DNA from: Megascapheus bottae
Taxonomy: Eukaryota; Chordata; Mammalia; Rodentia; Geomyidae
DNA: 64,000 nt
NCBI GenBank assembly: GCA_024803745.1
Contig: JANJXV010000013.1
Coordinates: 5,332,001 to 5,396,000 of the forward strand
Direction of reading: 5' to 3'
The position numbers were made by a program, and so were the translations under genes. Within the stretch, counting starts at the first letter, position 1, and every line of letters begins with the position of its first letter. Of this stretch, positions 23,553 to 35,979 are shown piece by piece. The notes under the pieces are model-generated. The model did no database searches. It was given only the letters and a program-made list of their open reading frames with translations, and was not told the DNA's origin.

Positions 23553-24954
23553 GATGTTCCACCTCTACAGACAGTAAACTTCACAGGAAAAAAGTAGTAA
23601 CTCTAGATCATTGATAAGTGTTTGACAAGTGATTTAGTTAATGGGTTAATGAAAGATGTTGGTGGCAATAATTTTAAGCTTAAGCATCCTGAATATGGGT
23701 TGGACCATTTGGAAACTAAGGCTATTTGTTAAACTCTAGTAAATAGTTGAGAACAGTTTAGGCCAGGATCCCAGATTCCATCTTAAGGAATTCACTAGCT
23801 CAAAGCTTCTAAAACAACCACAAATGTTGTTTAGAGACAGAAGATAGCAACTAATTATGATTAACATTGTCAAGTACCTGGTATGTTAAAATATTTATAT
23901 TGTTCTACTTTTACTCTTCACAAGACCTTGTCACACTGTTATCCTTATTCTTCAGACAAGAGCATAAAAATCTCAAAAAGTGACATGATAGTCAAATGGC
24001 AGCCATCAGATGCCAGCTGTGCCCTTGCTGATTGTGGCTCCAATTTGCAATGTGACATCTCTAAGAGGGGCAACCATCAGTCAGACCATCACTACTCACC
24101 CCCTCCCCTCTCCTTTAAGAAAGAGAAAGGGCCACAGTCACAAAACACATGGAGACCAAGTTCTAGGATTTCATAGCACTCTGTCCTTTGAAAGCCTCAT
24201 GAAACTTGTGCATGCATGCTTTACAGATCTGCTGAGCTGCCTGGTACTGCTAAGCTCTGAGGCTTTACAACTTTCCTTTGTGTTAAAAGAGTGCTTTCAA
24301 ATCTGGCCAGATGTTGCATAATAAAGTACACACCAAGTGTCTGAGCAATTGAAGGAAAAAGGTAGTGATTGTGGTTTAAAACTGGATATAAAAAGAAAGC
24401 AGATTACCACTAAAGTGAGGATTCTGAATGCTATTTGGTCTAAATGGAACTGTGATTGGGAGGAGAAAAAAGACATTTGAAAAGGTCATGAAAAGGGAAA
24501 TAGTAGCAATTTTGAATTTCAGCTAAATGGATAAAATCTGGAACATCACAAATGGAAATCGGCTGTAGAGCTCTCTGAGCTGAAGCTCTTCACGTAGAAG
24601 GCAAAGATGAAATAGAAAATTCTATAATTCCTAAGACACAGGATAGATGGTTGATAATTAATGAAGTCTATCTGAATAAAAAAAATCAAACATACATAAA
24701 ATATGCTGCTAAGGGAGCGAACAGCCTGTGTTTAGGCATTTGCAAAACAGACTGATAAAAAAAATGAGAAAATATCTGAAAGAAAAAAGAACACGAAAGA
24801 TGAGTCTTATGTCAGTAAATATGTTTTATCTCTAGTCGCAAGGGTGAGATTAAGGATGCAGTGGACTTAATTAATGAACCACAGCAAAGTATTTGGAGAA
24901 GAAATTTGTTGGTTATGAAGAGCCCAAAAGATATTTGAGAACCAAGCAAAATCA

Positions 24955-25125
24955 CTCATCACTTCTGCTACTTTCTAGCTGAGTAATCTTGTGTGATTTC
25001 ATCTTCTAACCTTCAGACTTCTGATCTGAAAATGGTTCATAATAACCTACTTTATGGCATCATTTTGATGAATGTCATAATCATAATTCCTGGCACATAG
25101 AAAATGTTCAGAGAATATTAACTAC
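24955..25125 (+). mobile_element. MIR SINE, sense
   Basis: CTGCTACTTTCTAGCTGAGTAA, then CTGAAAATGGTTCATAATAACC, then CCTGGCACATAGAAAATGTTC, the sense MIR order. Confidence 0.75.
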
Positions 25126-25149
25126 TAAAATAAAGCAAGCTAATGTTGC

Positions 25150-25350
25150 CAAGTACCTAATCTATGTCAGGCACTATTCCATATAATTTGTGCATTAATT
25201 CATTTAAACTCTAAAACGAGACTATGAAATAGGAGCTACAATTGGCTCTGCCTTAAAGATAAGAAAACTAAGGCCCACAGAAACTGAATGACTTTTCCAT
25301 GACCACATAGTAGGGCAGTTTTAGGGCTGTTTTACACTCTAGTCTGGCTC
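25150..25350 (-). mobile_element. MIR SINE, antisense
   Basis: CTATGTCAGGCACTATTCCATA, then AAACTAAGGCCCACAGAAACTG and CTAGTCTGGCTCTTG. It lies only 25 bp from a sense MIR. Confidence 0.78.
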
Positions 25351-25388
25351 TTGTGTCCCTGTTTTCATTATACTGAGGGGGGCACGCA

Positions 25389-25389
<1 letters not shown>

Positions 25390-25441
<52 letters not shown>
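25390..25441. repeat. (TG)n microsatellite
   Basis: About 26 TG units, at the antisense tail of the following SINE. Confidence 0.97.
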
Positions 25442-25443
<2 letters not shown>

Positions 25444-25454
25444 CCGGAGGGGGG

Positions 25455-25665
25455 GGCAGGAAAGAGAGAGGCCTTGAACTCAGGGTTTTGAGTTTTTGCT
25501 TGACTTTTTCTACTTAAGGCTGGTATTCTACCATTTGAACCATGCCTCCAGTTTTGGCTTTTTGCAAGATAATTGGAGATAAGAATCTCATGGACTTTTC
25601 TACCCCAATTGGCTTTGAACCTTGATACTAAAATCCCAGCCTTCTGAACCACCAGCTACTGTTAT
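25455..25665 (-). mobile_element. B1-type dimeric SINE, diverged
   Basis: CCTTGAACTCAGGGTTTTGAG, then GGAGATAAGAATCTCATGGAC, then GGCTTTGAACCTTGATACTAA, with a truncated head. Confidence 0.8.
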
Positions 25666-25719
25666 GCATTGTAATTTCTTCAGAGCATTTACCAATGCAG
25701 TTATGAATTCATTTGCTTA

Positions 25720-25840
25720 GTCTGCTTTCTCCAAATTGAACATAAGCTTCCTGAGACCTAGAACCTTGACTATTTTACCTATTTCTTTTTCTTCAGCAAC
25801 TAGAATTACAACAGGCACAAAATATTCATAAAATTACCTA
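25720..25840 (+). mobile_element. L2 3' region relic
   Basis: GAACATAAGCTTCCTGAGACC then CAACAGGCACAAAATATTCA follows the L2 3' end, diverged. Confidence 0.5.
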
Positions 25841-25849
25841 CAGCAGGGT

Positions 25850-25935
25850 TTGGAGGTGTGGTTCAAATAAAGTGCCTGCCCAGCAAGTGTGAAGTCCTGA
25901 ATTCATACTTTAGTGCTGCAAAAAAACCCCACAAT
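25850..25935 (+). mobile_element. ID-like monomeric relic
   Basis: GGAGGTGTGGTTCAAATAAAG, then GCCCAGCAAGTGTGAAGTCC and an A-rich end. Confidence 0.6.
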
Positions 25936-26159
25936 ATTTAATTATAATTGCATTCACTAGTAATAATGTTAAAAGACAGAGAACCAAAGGGGGGGGAAAT
26001 GATAAAGTGAAATGTGTGTCAGAAAAAATTCCTAGGACATAATAGGGCACAAAAACATTACTAATCAAAACCCAGAGGCATCCCTAACAATTAGCATACT
26101 TTATTTACAAAAGATTGCATTGCTAATCTTTTATTTATTTATTTTTTTTTTATTTATTT

Positions 26160-26430
26160 TATTTTGTGGGTCATGGTACTTGAACTCTGGGACTGGGCTC
26201 TGTCCCTGAGTTCTTAGCTCAAGGCTGTCGCCCTACCCTCGAACCAAGTCCCACTTCCTATTTTCTTTTTTTTTTTTCATATTTTTTTATTGTAATCACT
26301 TCCTATTTTCTAAAGGTTAATTGGAGATAAGAGTCTCAGGTCCTTTTGGGCCTGGGCTGGTTTTGAACCTTGATCCTCAGATCTCAGCCTTCCGAGTATT
26401 TAGGATTACAGGCCGGAGCCACAGCAGCCA
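26160..26430 (-). mobile_element. B1-type dimeric SINE, interrupted
   Basis: Reverse orientation, from GGTACTTGAACTCTGGGACT to ATTTAGGATTACAGGCCGGAG. It is split at 26266-26296 by a tiny L1-tail insertion. Confidence 0.9.
26266..26296 (-). mobile_element. 31-nt LINE-1 tail insertion with perfect target-site duplication
   Basis: On the minus strand it reads ATTACAATAAAAAAATATG followed by a run of A, the 3' terminus of the L1 copies elsewhere in the window (compare 41766 on). CACTTCCTATTTTC is repeated exactly at 26252-26265 and 26297-26310 (15 bp if the shared T is counted). Confidence 0.85.
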
Positions 26431-27564
26431 CATGGCTAATCTTTTTAACAGTTTCAGTTTTCCAAACTGGTAAGAATTGGGAATGACATCCTTGTGCAGG
26501 CAAACAAGAAACAGCAAACACAGATAGACTTAACTCAGAACTGTCTGTGAAAGAAAGCATTCCTTGAAACTTTCCATGGTTATGCACATTTTTCCTAAGA
26601 AGAAAAATGCCATAGCATTTGTCAGCATCCAGGTAACTGACCAAAGCACATGGTCTTGGAAATAAATAGACGTATCCAGCCAAACACTAAGGATTACACA
26701 GGGATCTGCTTTTTAATTGTTAACCACATCTACATCTCAGACTTGAAGAGCACTGCTTTGGGTACAATGAGGCAGTGCTTTTACATCCATTGATAAGCTA
26801 AAGAAGCAATCACTTCCCCATCCAGCTGGAGAAAGCCATTTGTAAATTTATAAATGGGCAGTATTTGTGATTTCAATTAAAAACTAAACAAGCCTAAATG
26901 ATGATGTACGAGCCAGAATTCTGGTTTCAAATATGCTAGCCTATTGATATATCATTAAACTGTGTGTGTATTATTTTTAAAGGGGTGAATATTACTCTTT
27001 TTCAAGACAAAAACTAAGACCTCAGGATTATTTACAAAATAGATATGCTGTATATCAGTATTTTTTATTTATTTCTCTAATGGTAATAAAATGAGGCATT
27101 TACTTTTAAATTTATATTCCATTAAGATGTTAATTTTTCATCCTGGTGTTGGAGAAAAAAATGGGAACTACTTAAAAATCATTTTAAGCACTCTGATAAA
27201 AAGAAGTAGGTTGATGTGGAGCTGTGAGAGGTCCCCTATGGCTTTCATTAAGCTACATTTTAGCAATGCCAGCATAAAAAGAAAAGAAAAGAACAAAGGA
27301 AGTCAGTACATTTTCCCAGCATTCGTTCTCTCTAGCCTGAGAGTTGAAGGGGGGAGGGGAGATGTCATTTGAACATAGTCTGAGAGGGTCTTTCTAGAAA
27401 CCTAAACCAAATCAGCTGTAGGATATAAATCTTTTCTGCCTACCAACCCCTACCAGCCTAATTTCTAAGAGCCGAGTTTGCTCAGGTCTGGAACAAGCCA
27501 TCGACATCTGGCCTCAAAGAATCTATCATTGCAGGAGCTAAAATTGAGAACACATGCTGGGTGA

Positions 27565-27800
27565 ATAGAGGCATGGAGTGGTCGAAGCAATGGACTCTGG
27601 AGCCCATTGCTCCAGATAAGCCCTCAATCTGTTACTTACAAGCTTGTGAGACCTTCTGCAAGGTACATAACCTCTTAGCACATCAGTCTCTCAGTGATGA
27701 AAGGGAGATCATAATAGTAACTACCTAATAAAATGAAGCTGAAGATGGAATGTTAATGCTTACAAGCTCTTAAAATAACACCTTGCAAATAACAAGCCTT
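27565..27800 (+). mobile_element. MIR SINE, near full length
   Basis: GTGGTCGAAGCAATGGACTCTG, then CTGTTACTTACAAGCTTGTGAG, then GATCATAATAGTAACTACCTA and CACCTTGCAAATAACAAG, in sense MIR order. Confidence 0.85.
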
Positions 27801-27894
27801 AATGTTGATAGAGAGACAGTGTGACTCCCATCCCACAAGACAAGGCCTGTAACATCTTCTCTCTCTTCTGTCCACACTCTGCAGAACATTGGCC

Positions 27895-28015
27895 TCTGGA
27901 GTGAGTCTGATCAAAGTACACCATATGCATACATGGACAAATCAAAATGAAACCCCCTCATACAATAAAAAATGTGACGAAAAAGATTAAAAGAGAAAAA
28001 CAATAAAAATGGTAT
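27895..28015 (+). mobile_element. LINE-1 3' terminal fragment
   Basis: GATCAAAGTACACCATATGC, then CAAATCAAAATGAAACCCCC and ACAATAAAAAATG, an L1-type 3' end different from the copies at 38-46 kb. Confidence 0.6.
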
Positions 28016-28369
28016 AACTGCAACAAAAAATATAAACCAATATAAGATGCAGTGTTATTTCATGTCTCATTAAAGTAACTTCTTAGGATTACAACTGCAA
28101 GATGCATCCTTAGTTCAGAAATGTACGTGTGAAAAACATTCGCTTTTTCAGTTAATAAAGTGTGGTGAAAATTCACATTTTTCCTGCAATGTGCATGACA
28201 AACTGGTCACATGTGGCTTCCTGTAATTTTTCTATGTACTTATGATAACTTCAGCCATTTATATCTTACCAAAAGAGCAATTGACAATGCAAGTGATGCA
28301 AGTGAATGGAGGAATGAGCCTATTATAGAAACAACTCTGATTTATACTAATTAATTAAAAGTCAGTCTT

Positions 28370-28600
28370 AAGCTAATACTGATGACTCACACCTATAACC
28401 CAGGCAACTAAGGAGGCTAGGACCTGAGGATCACTGCTCAAAGCCAACCAAGGCAAGAAAGTGTGTGAAATTCTTTATCTCTAGTTAATTACAAAAAAGC
28501 CATAAGTGGAGCTGTGGCTCTAGTAGTAGGGTTCTCCCCTTGAGCACACGCAAACAGCAACAATTTAGGGACAGTCCCAAGACTGTTCAAGGCCAAATAT
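28370..28600 (+). mobile_element. B1-type dimeric SINE, diverged
   Basis: GACTCACACCTATAACCCAGG, then AGGACCTGAGGATCACTGCTC, then the right monomer GGAGCTGTGGCTCTAGTAGTA. Confidence 0.82.
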
Positions 28601-28649
28601 GGGTGCTCATATCTACCCTACTTCCACTCACAGTCACACAGTCTTCTTT

Positions 28650-28842
28650 TTGCCAGTCCTGGGGCTTGAACTCAGTGCCTGGGCACTGTCTCTAAACTTC
28701 TTTTGCTCAAGACTGGTACTCTGCCACTTGAGCCACAGTGCCACTTCTGGGCCTTTCCTTTTTATATGGTACTGAGAAATCAAACCTAAGACTTCATGCA
28801 TGCTAGGCAAGCACTTTACTACTAAGCTGCATTCTCAGCTCC
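28650..28842 (-). mobile_element. ID-type dimeric SINE, full length
   Basis: GCCAGTCCTGGGGCTTGAACTC through CACTTGAGCCACAGTGCCAC to CATGCTAGGCAAGCACTTTAC. Confidence 0.92.
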
Positions 28843-29359
28843 AACATATCACATCAGTCTTAAATAGCAGTTGGTTGAGTATAACTACTAAGGTGGCAAA
28901 TCAATATGAAATACACTCCTGGATCCTAGTGTTCCACAAAAGTAGGACATTAGTGTGGCAACCTCATAGAGGGAGCTTGCCTTCAAGGGTAGACAGGGAA
29001 ATTGTAGGTCAAAACTTAACTGGGCTTAGAGGAAAACCAATTAAGCCTTACTTGTTCTAAACTATAGCCCAGACCTGGATCTTCAGCACTTCTAAGAAGT
29101 TATTATGTGAGATTTACTGTGTAGCCTATGTACGTAGGATCGGTATCGTCATCACGAGAAGTACTATAATTCCTTAACTCGTGGTATCCTCCAACAAGGT
29201 ATAATTAACGAAATCTTTAGGCTCAAATGGTGATGATAGCTTGTGATGGTGAATGCACTATGGTTTATTTGGCAAGTCACTGATCTTCCCTGATCTGTTG
29301 GTCAGCATTGGGATGCTGCAGTATCTAAGGACCATGTGTTTACTAAAAACACCACCATA

Positions 29360-29572
29360 AGCCTGGCGCTGGTGGCTCACATCTGTAATCCTAGCTACTC
29401 AGGAGCTACTCAGGCAGAAAAGTGTGCAAGATGACACCTCCAAGTAACCAGTAAAATGTCAAAATAGAGACATGTCTCAAGTGGTAGGGCACCCAGGTGT
29501 GAACAAGAAAACTGAGTCTTGTTCTAGGACCCGAGTTCAAGGTCCAGTATGAGCAATAAATAAACAAATACC
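29360..29572 (+). mobile_element. B1-type dimeric SINE with internal deletion
   Basis: GCGCTGGTGGCTCACATCTG, then TACTCAGGCAGAAAAGTGTGC (the ATCTGAGGATCA part of the left monomer is lost), then right monomer and tail. Confidence 0.87.
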
Positions 29573-29639
29573 AACATAACAGCTGTAAGCTTAACTCCTG
29601 AGTTCTAGGCCACCAGCCTACTATCTAATAAATATATAT

Positions 29640-29702
29640 TAAGGAGGGGGACAGAGAGACAGAGAAAGAAATGAAAGAGAAGAGAGAGGGAAGGGGGGGA
29701 GG
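29640..29702. repeat. purine-rich GA tract
   Basis: AAGGAGGGGGACAGAGAGACAG and onward, nearly all purine. Confidence 0.85.
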
Positions 29703-29784
29703 TACTACATCTAGCAGGCAGAATTTAGAAAATGGGTAGGAATAACAGATTAGCTGCCCATTTTAATCACTAGAAAAATTTTAT

Positions 29785-29835
29785 ACCCAGCTGGGCATGG
29801 TGGCTCATGCCCGTAATCCTAGCAGAAAGGTGGGA
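29785..29835 (+). mobile_element. B1 head fragment
   Basis: GCTGGGCATGGTGGCTCATG then CCGTAATCCTAGCAG. It stops after about 45 bp. Confidence 0.75.
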
Positions 29836-30979
29836 CAAGACTAGAGATAGAAAAAGGCACTAGTAAACTACCACAGATGTCTGGGCCAGAGGTGGAGATG
29901 TCAAATCAGGAAGGCAGAAGTGGAACCAAAGAATGGACTCAACTCCACAGTCTTCTAGCTGGATACCGGTTTCATTGTTGTTATTGCTGCTGCTTCTGCT
30001 ATTGCATTAAGATATATGGAGTTAGGAAGAATACAGAGGAGTGAGCAGGTGAAGAGAATGGATAGGAAATCTAGACTAGAGATAGAACATGCATCTTGGA
30101 TCTGGATCTGAGTTGCAATGTATAAATGTGTGGCCTAGGTTATTTCACCTACTGAAAACAATTCCCACTTACCAAATGCAGAAAAAGAAAACATTTAATA
30201 AAGCAAACTTCGGGAACTCACAAGAAGAGTCTGTGTGGCTCAAAGGAGGGCAATAGCTGAGTTTGTTCATTAAGCTATTTATGTTTTCACATAAAATCTG
30301 CCCTCCAAAATGGCTGAACCATGCTTCATACAAAGCATGCTGGAGTGATTCAAAAAAGTATCTTCAAGGGCTTCAAGATTCTATTTCTGATTCCCTCCTG
30401 TGGGTTCTGGAATCTGGGATGCAGCTGGCTGTGTTGTTAATTATCACTCTTGTAATTATTAATTTGGGATCTAGGTGTTCCTCATGGAACCTTGTTCTAT
30501 CTTAGCTGATAAAATAAATTTTACTGCAGAAATGCTTATCAATTTTAAAAACCCACTGTGAGGACAAAGCACTCCAAAGGTCTATGAACTTTTCCATAAC
30601 GGTGTATCTCTCTAACGAAGGAACTCCTCTAAGAAACAGATAGGGTAGTAGAACAGCAGTGCGGATGTCCTTTATTAAACAACGAACGGAATGAGAACTC
30701 ACTATAAATCAAAGTCCCATAACCAAAAATCACTAAAAGCAGCTGGAAAGTAAACGCATTTGCTCAAGCCTCCAAGGTCACCGTTATGTTCATTAAAGAA
30801 AGTCCATGGGGGTCAAGCAAGTTTTGTAAGGGGCTTTTAGATGCTGTCCTGTTGTGTTCACTGTGGGCACTGGTTCTCTGTGTCCATAAGTCCTTTGCTT
30901 CTCACCTCTCAGTTACTAGACAGCTTAAACAAATGGCCCCTCCCTAACCTGAAATTTCCAAGTTGCTGTTGCTATTTTT

Positions 30980-31042
30980 CTCCTCCTCCTCCTCCTCCTC
31001 CTCCTCCTCCTCCTCCTCCTCCTCCTCCTCCTCCTCCTCCTC
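30980..31042. repeat. (TCC)n trinucleotide repeat
   Basis: About 20 uninterrupted TCC units. The open frame of consecutive prolines that it makes is not a gene. Confidence 0.97.
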
Positions 31043-31049
31043 TCTTCCT

Positions 31050-31372
31050 TTCCAGGTAGGTGCTCTACTACTTGAGCTACAATTTCAAGCATCTTCTTGT
31101 ATTAGTTAATTTTAAGATAGGATCTCACTTTATGTTCAGACTACACTGCACTCCTCCTATGTGCATTTCCTCAGGTTGCTGGGATGTCAAGTAAATGACA
31201 ATAAGCATCATTATAAGATTCCACTGGAGCTAAGGATAGCAGGCAAGGAACAATTGTGCCCAGACATGGATGAAATGAAATTTCAGAAAACATTTCTGGC
31301 CCTAAACAATTGTTTCCTGGTCTCTGCCTCCCAAGTAGCCAGGATTCCAGGCTTGAGTCACTGAACCCATCT
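31050..31372 (-). mobile_element. old B1-like fragments
   Basis: AGGTGCTCTACTACTTGAGC near the left and CTCTGCCTCCCAAGTAGCCAGG near the right resemble antisense B1/SINE ends. The sequence between them is not recognisable. Confidence 0.4.
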
Positions 31373-32429
31373 CCCAGTTATGTTTTCTATCATCTATCAT
31401 TGTACCTTTTCTATATAAACACACAAGGTTCCTTATTTTGTGTCATAGTAAAAAAACACACATCTTGTTCTTTCCTCTAAGTCAGAACCTCTCTGCTTCA
31501 TCTCTCTAAAAGATCTTACATACCTAGTGCATATATGGATAAAGTAATCAATTAATGATTCAGTCAGTGAAAACAAGTGTGGAGGTGTTGCAAAGAGTGG
31601 AGAAGAGCGGGAATGGTGAGTTCTAAAAGCAAAAATAACGGGAGGAAAAAAAATAAGCATGTCCTTCATGTCCAAGCATATATTTATTACCATAAGTCAG
31701 ACTCTTAACCACGTAAAACTGTATGTCAGAATTTGCACTCATTAATCTGAAAGTAAGCAAGGTTTACTGGTCTGAAAAAGTGAATAAGACATCCCTACAT
31801 TGATGCTTTTGCTTATAGACGCATATAGCCTACTTGATTCATACGGCCAATTGCATTCAAAGTGCCGGGCATACATTTATGTTTATAGATGGGAGAACAC
31901 CTATAAGCACAGTGATTGCCCTTGTCCTTCTTTACAGTTTTCCTGTAAACATCATTTACTAGATCCTTTACTAGATCATTTACTAGGTCCTCTCATTAAC
32001 TTATCACCATGTCTAAGCATCAGAATGGGCCCACTCTTCGGTAGCACTTTTGTGTCATTCATTTACACTGCATAGGTAAGAAAAAGATAGTTACCTTGTT
32101 GACATTACAGTTACTATTTATTGCATTTGTTTAATCTATATAAAATATATTAAAAATAGCTTGTGCATATCATCTTGGAAATAAATAATAAATAGATAAA
32201 AATGTTGTAACACATTCATTTATTTTTAAAAATGTTAATGGCAACTCTTCTCACAAACAAATGGATCTGACATTTAAACCATCCTGATATGAGTGGTTTG
32301 AAATATAGTCTAGGGCTCAAAGTAATACTCCATTTTGCTGCACTTCCCATTTCTCACTGAAAACTCTTCAAGCAATTAGAAGAGCAAAGAATTATAAATT
32401 AAATTATCGCTGATATTACACTTGTCTTT

Positions 32430-32590
32430 TTAGTCCTGGGCAATTCTATCACCATCCTATCCCTCTAACCATCTCATGTCAGTCACTTTGCTCTCTTGCT
32501 ACTGCTTTTTCATCTGGCATATGGTTTCCCCTGTGTCTTGTATTTCATACAACATTCCTGTGTCTTGAATATCAAGCACAAGCAATCCTA
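32430..32590 (+). mobile_element. possible L2 relic
   Basis: CATCCTATCCCTCTAACCATC, then GTCACTTTGCTCTCTTGCTAC and onward is pyrimidine-rich, in the L2 3' style. Weak. Confidence 0.35.
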
Positions 32591-32984
32591 AGTAGGTAAG
32601 CCTCTTCACCTCTCATCTTGATTTTTGTCACCAGCAAGTCACAGGCCAGAAAAGCAGTCACCAACATGAAAAATATAAACTTGATGTGTTCGGAAGACCT
32701 ACTTGCAGTTAGTCCTTTGCTTTTTCTTGTAAATTGTAAACATTGCCATCTTTACCCATCACATGAACATGACATTTTGGCTCCTCCATAAGAAGTGACC
32801 AGAGCATAGGAGACCTCACCAGAGTAAATTCAACACAATTAGGCAAGATGGAAGTCAAATTCATTACTTTCAAATCCAGTCCTCTCATTGAATTTATTTG
32901 ACATGTAATGCAAAGCAGAAGGTCTACTAGCTTCTAGGAATTCATACCATAGTAGAGATTCATTAAAAAGCTAATGTTAGAAAT

Positions 32985-33207
32985 TTTTATCTGGGTACTG
33001 GTAGCTGTAGTCCTAGCTACTCAAGAGGCTGAGAACTGAAGATCATAGTTTGAAAGTCAGACAGGCAGAAAAGTCTATGAGACTCTTATCTCCAATTAAA
33101 CAGCAAAAACCTGGAATTGGAGATGTTACTCAAGTGGTAGTGTGACAAACTTGAGTACAAAAATAAGAGAGAATACCTAAGCCTTGAGGGCAGTCCCAGT
33201 ACACTCA
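32985..33207 (+). mobile_element. B1-type dimeric SINE
   Basis: GGGTACTGGTAGCTGTAGTCC, then CTACTCAAGAGGCTGAGAACTG, then GATGTTACTCAAGTGGTAGTG, ending in CAGTCCCAGTACACTC. Confidence 0.87.
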
Positions 33208-33240
33208 CTTTGTCTTTGTCTTTGTCTTTGTCTTTGTCTT

Positions 33241-33316
<76 letters not shown>
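33208..33316. repeat. compound (TTTGTC)n(TCTG)n(TC)n microsatellite
   Basis: About six TTTGTC units, then GTCT units, then about 30 TC units, starting directly at the SINE 3' end. Confidence 0.97.
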
Positions 33317-33319
<3 letters not shown>

Positions 33320-33889
33320 CACACATACAAAATTTTTTCCCTAAGAGAGGCTTGGAGAAGAGAATTAGAGAATTAGAATAAATATTTAAATAATTTGAGA
33401 TAAATTTCACCCTCTCACTAACTTAACATTTTGAAGCAGATACATTCCATGTTTAGGAAAAATCACCTTTTCTATGTATTTTGGGAAGGAGAAAAAAGGT
33501 GAGGTTCGACTGAATTGTAGTATGACTGACTCCTTTCTCTTATTTCACTGGGCATATGACCATTCCTTAAAGATATGAGATAAATTCTAAATACAAAAAC
33601 TGCTGACTTGTGCAGAATTTAAATACTTTAATCATACTTAGATGTGAAAAAATTGCATTTCTACATAAAACTCCCTAAATAATGCCTACTGTGTTAGACA
33701 CTATAGAGAAATGAAAATCTGATTGAGTGAGGGGTTGAGAGAGCTCAGTTTTTGGTCCTTGTCTGTTACTAGACAAAAATATTATTAAATTTTAGTAATT
33801 AATAATATTAAATCTTCCATTGCTTGAAAGGTATATCTCAGTTTCAAGTAATTCTGCATAGAACTTGAACTGTATTTTCTTTGTGAAAG

Positions 33890-34560
33890 TATTCTGCCTT
33901 TAGTAATTACCCTTCCTTCTCCACCCACTCAAGCCTTCAACAAGTTGCTCTCCTCCCTTCCTCTAGCTAAGGAACTTGCTTCCTGTTTGCCTGAAACCAG
34001 AAGCAACCAAAATTCTCAAAAGAGAATTTACCCCAAGCTGCTACCATTTGTTGCCCTCCTACCTGCATCTGTGCCCTCTCGCTTCTGCCAATGGACTCCC
34101 CATATTGCAGGCTAGAGCTTTTTCCCTTTTCTTCCCTGGGCAGATATTGATTCACTCCTGTGGCCGCTTTCTCTTTCTGCATCATCATTTCCCTCTCCAC
34201 TGGATCTCTGTACATTTCACTTCCACTAGGACAAAACTACACTGCAATCTCTTCACTTAAAACAATCTCTTGAACAGTCTTGCTGTTCATTAGGGAAAGT
34301 CATTAGAAAAGGTCCTGTCTTTTTTCCTTTCTTTCTTGAATCTACTCATGAGGATTTAATTCTTACCACTTATAAAACTGTCTTTTATTCTCAGTGTCAC
34401 CTGTGACCTTCATCGTCAATTCTGTGTTGTTACCATAGTCCCCCATAAATAGCACTGGATGTTGTTGATATGTTTCTTCTAGAAATATTGGCTTATATGA
34501 TCCATATGTGTGTGATTTTATTTTCCTCATCTCTTAGTAGCATTTTTCCCCTCAAACTTT
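33890..34560 (+). mobile_element. possible L2 body relic
   Basis: Pyrimidine-rich sequence with CTTCCTCTAGCTAAGGAAC and CACTAGGACAAAACTACACTG. The style matches L2 3' sequence but identity is low. Confidence 0.3.
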
Positions 34561-34789
34561 GCTCAAAAGGTCACTTTCATTACTAAAATCTGTCCATAGC
34601 ACTGATCTTCTTTTATATTTATATCTGCTATTTGGTAGACCTTATAGTCTCATACTCTTAAATCTATTCCAGTGAAAATGACTTTCACTGCTCTGTGACC
34701 ATTACACTTCTCCCAAGAACTCAAGATGCAGATTCGATTTCTCACTTGACTATATGATAGGCATCATTATCACACGGTCTCAAAATTAA

Positions 34790-34952
34790 GCTCTGGCCAG
34801 CCTAAGCAAAAGAGGCCCCTTGAGAATCTTATCTCCAGTTCACCACTGAAAAACCCAGAAGTGGAGCTGTGGCTCAGAGTGGTAGAGCCTTGAACAAAAA
34901 GAACTCAGGGACAATGCTCAGGCACTGAGTTCAAACCCCACAACCCACAAGA
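34790..34952 (+). mobile_element. B1-type dimeric SINE, head-truncated
   Basis: CTTATCTCCAGTTCACCACTG, then GGAGCTGTGGCTCAGAGTGG and TGAGTTCAAACCCCACAACC. The B1 head is missing. Confidence 0.87.
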
Positions 34953-34959
34953 TTAATAA

Positions 34960-35720
34960 CTAATTAAGCTCCTGATCTTCTACTCCCCACAACTAACAGC
35001 TCCTACAATTTTAAAGCAATTCCACTTTCCCAGCCACTCCAACAAAGAATCATCCTATACCACTTGTCCATGTGCAAATTCTACCCTCTGTACTTCACAC
35101 CCCTACCAGAAATGTCACGAGGCTTTAGCATCCTTAGCCTTCCATCCTCACCCATGTGATCACTGTCCCTGGCTGGACTTCTAGTTGGCTCCTTTCATTC
35201 TGCTTTTTTCTTCAATCTGTACATAGTAGATCAAGTTGTTCTTCTACCTTCAACTCTTACTGACCCACTCAGAGAAAAAGCCTGGGAGATGCTATATGAT
35301 TTTTGCTTCCAGCATTGCTCTGACTGGGCATCTTCTCAGTTCTGGTCTTCTGACATTTATGTTTCTGTAACATATGTAACACTGGTCCAGCTCAGGTTTT
35401 GATCTCCCCCATCCGGGATTGATTTTCTCCTAAACTACCTGTTTTTGAAATCTTTATCAAAACATTAGTTTCTCAGTGAGAACGGTAAAGATGCAATCTA
35501 CCTCCTGCATTCCTGCTTTATACTCCTGCTTCAGTTATCACAATCATACATATACTTTAATGTGCCTAGCATATTTATCTGTCTTCCTAATTAGAACAAA
35601 AGGACAGAGATATCATCTATTTCGCTCCTGTCTTGAATCCCAAGTGCCTATTAAAATATTGGATACATGGGATGGTCAATAAATGTTAATTGTGCACATA
35701 AATAAGTGAACCCTGTCAAT
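34960..35720 (+). mobile_element. L2 3' portion
   Basis: CACTGTCCCTGGCTGGACTTC, and at the end AACAAAAGGACAGAGATATC, CCCAAGTGCCTATTAAAATAT and GGTCAATAAATGTTAATTG, the order of the L2 3' end. Confidence 0.6.
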
Positions 35721-35900
35721 GTCATGTCTAGCTGTTATATGGTTTCAGGGCACAATAAAATCTGTGGTGCTTTTTGAATTACTGTTGATGAAAGTAATAT
35801 ATCTTTAGCATGTTCTATAGTTTTGTTCTTTTTTGAAGAGCCAAAGTTATAAATTTAACTTTTATGGGAATCTCAGTTTTCTCCTGGGAAGACTGATAAA

Positions 35901-35902
<2 letters not shown>

Positions 35903-35959
<57 letters not shown>
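35903..35959. repeat. (TG)n microsatellite
   Basis: About 28 TG units followed by CATATATGCATGCACATG. Confidence 0.97.
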
Positions 35960-35960
<1 letters not shown>

Positions 35961-35979
35961 ATATATGCATGCACATGCA

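Noticed and set aside
30841..31059. Frame with about 19 consecutive prolines
   Set aside because: Translation of the (TCC)n repeat. No gene context.
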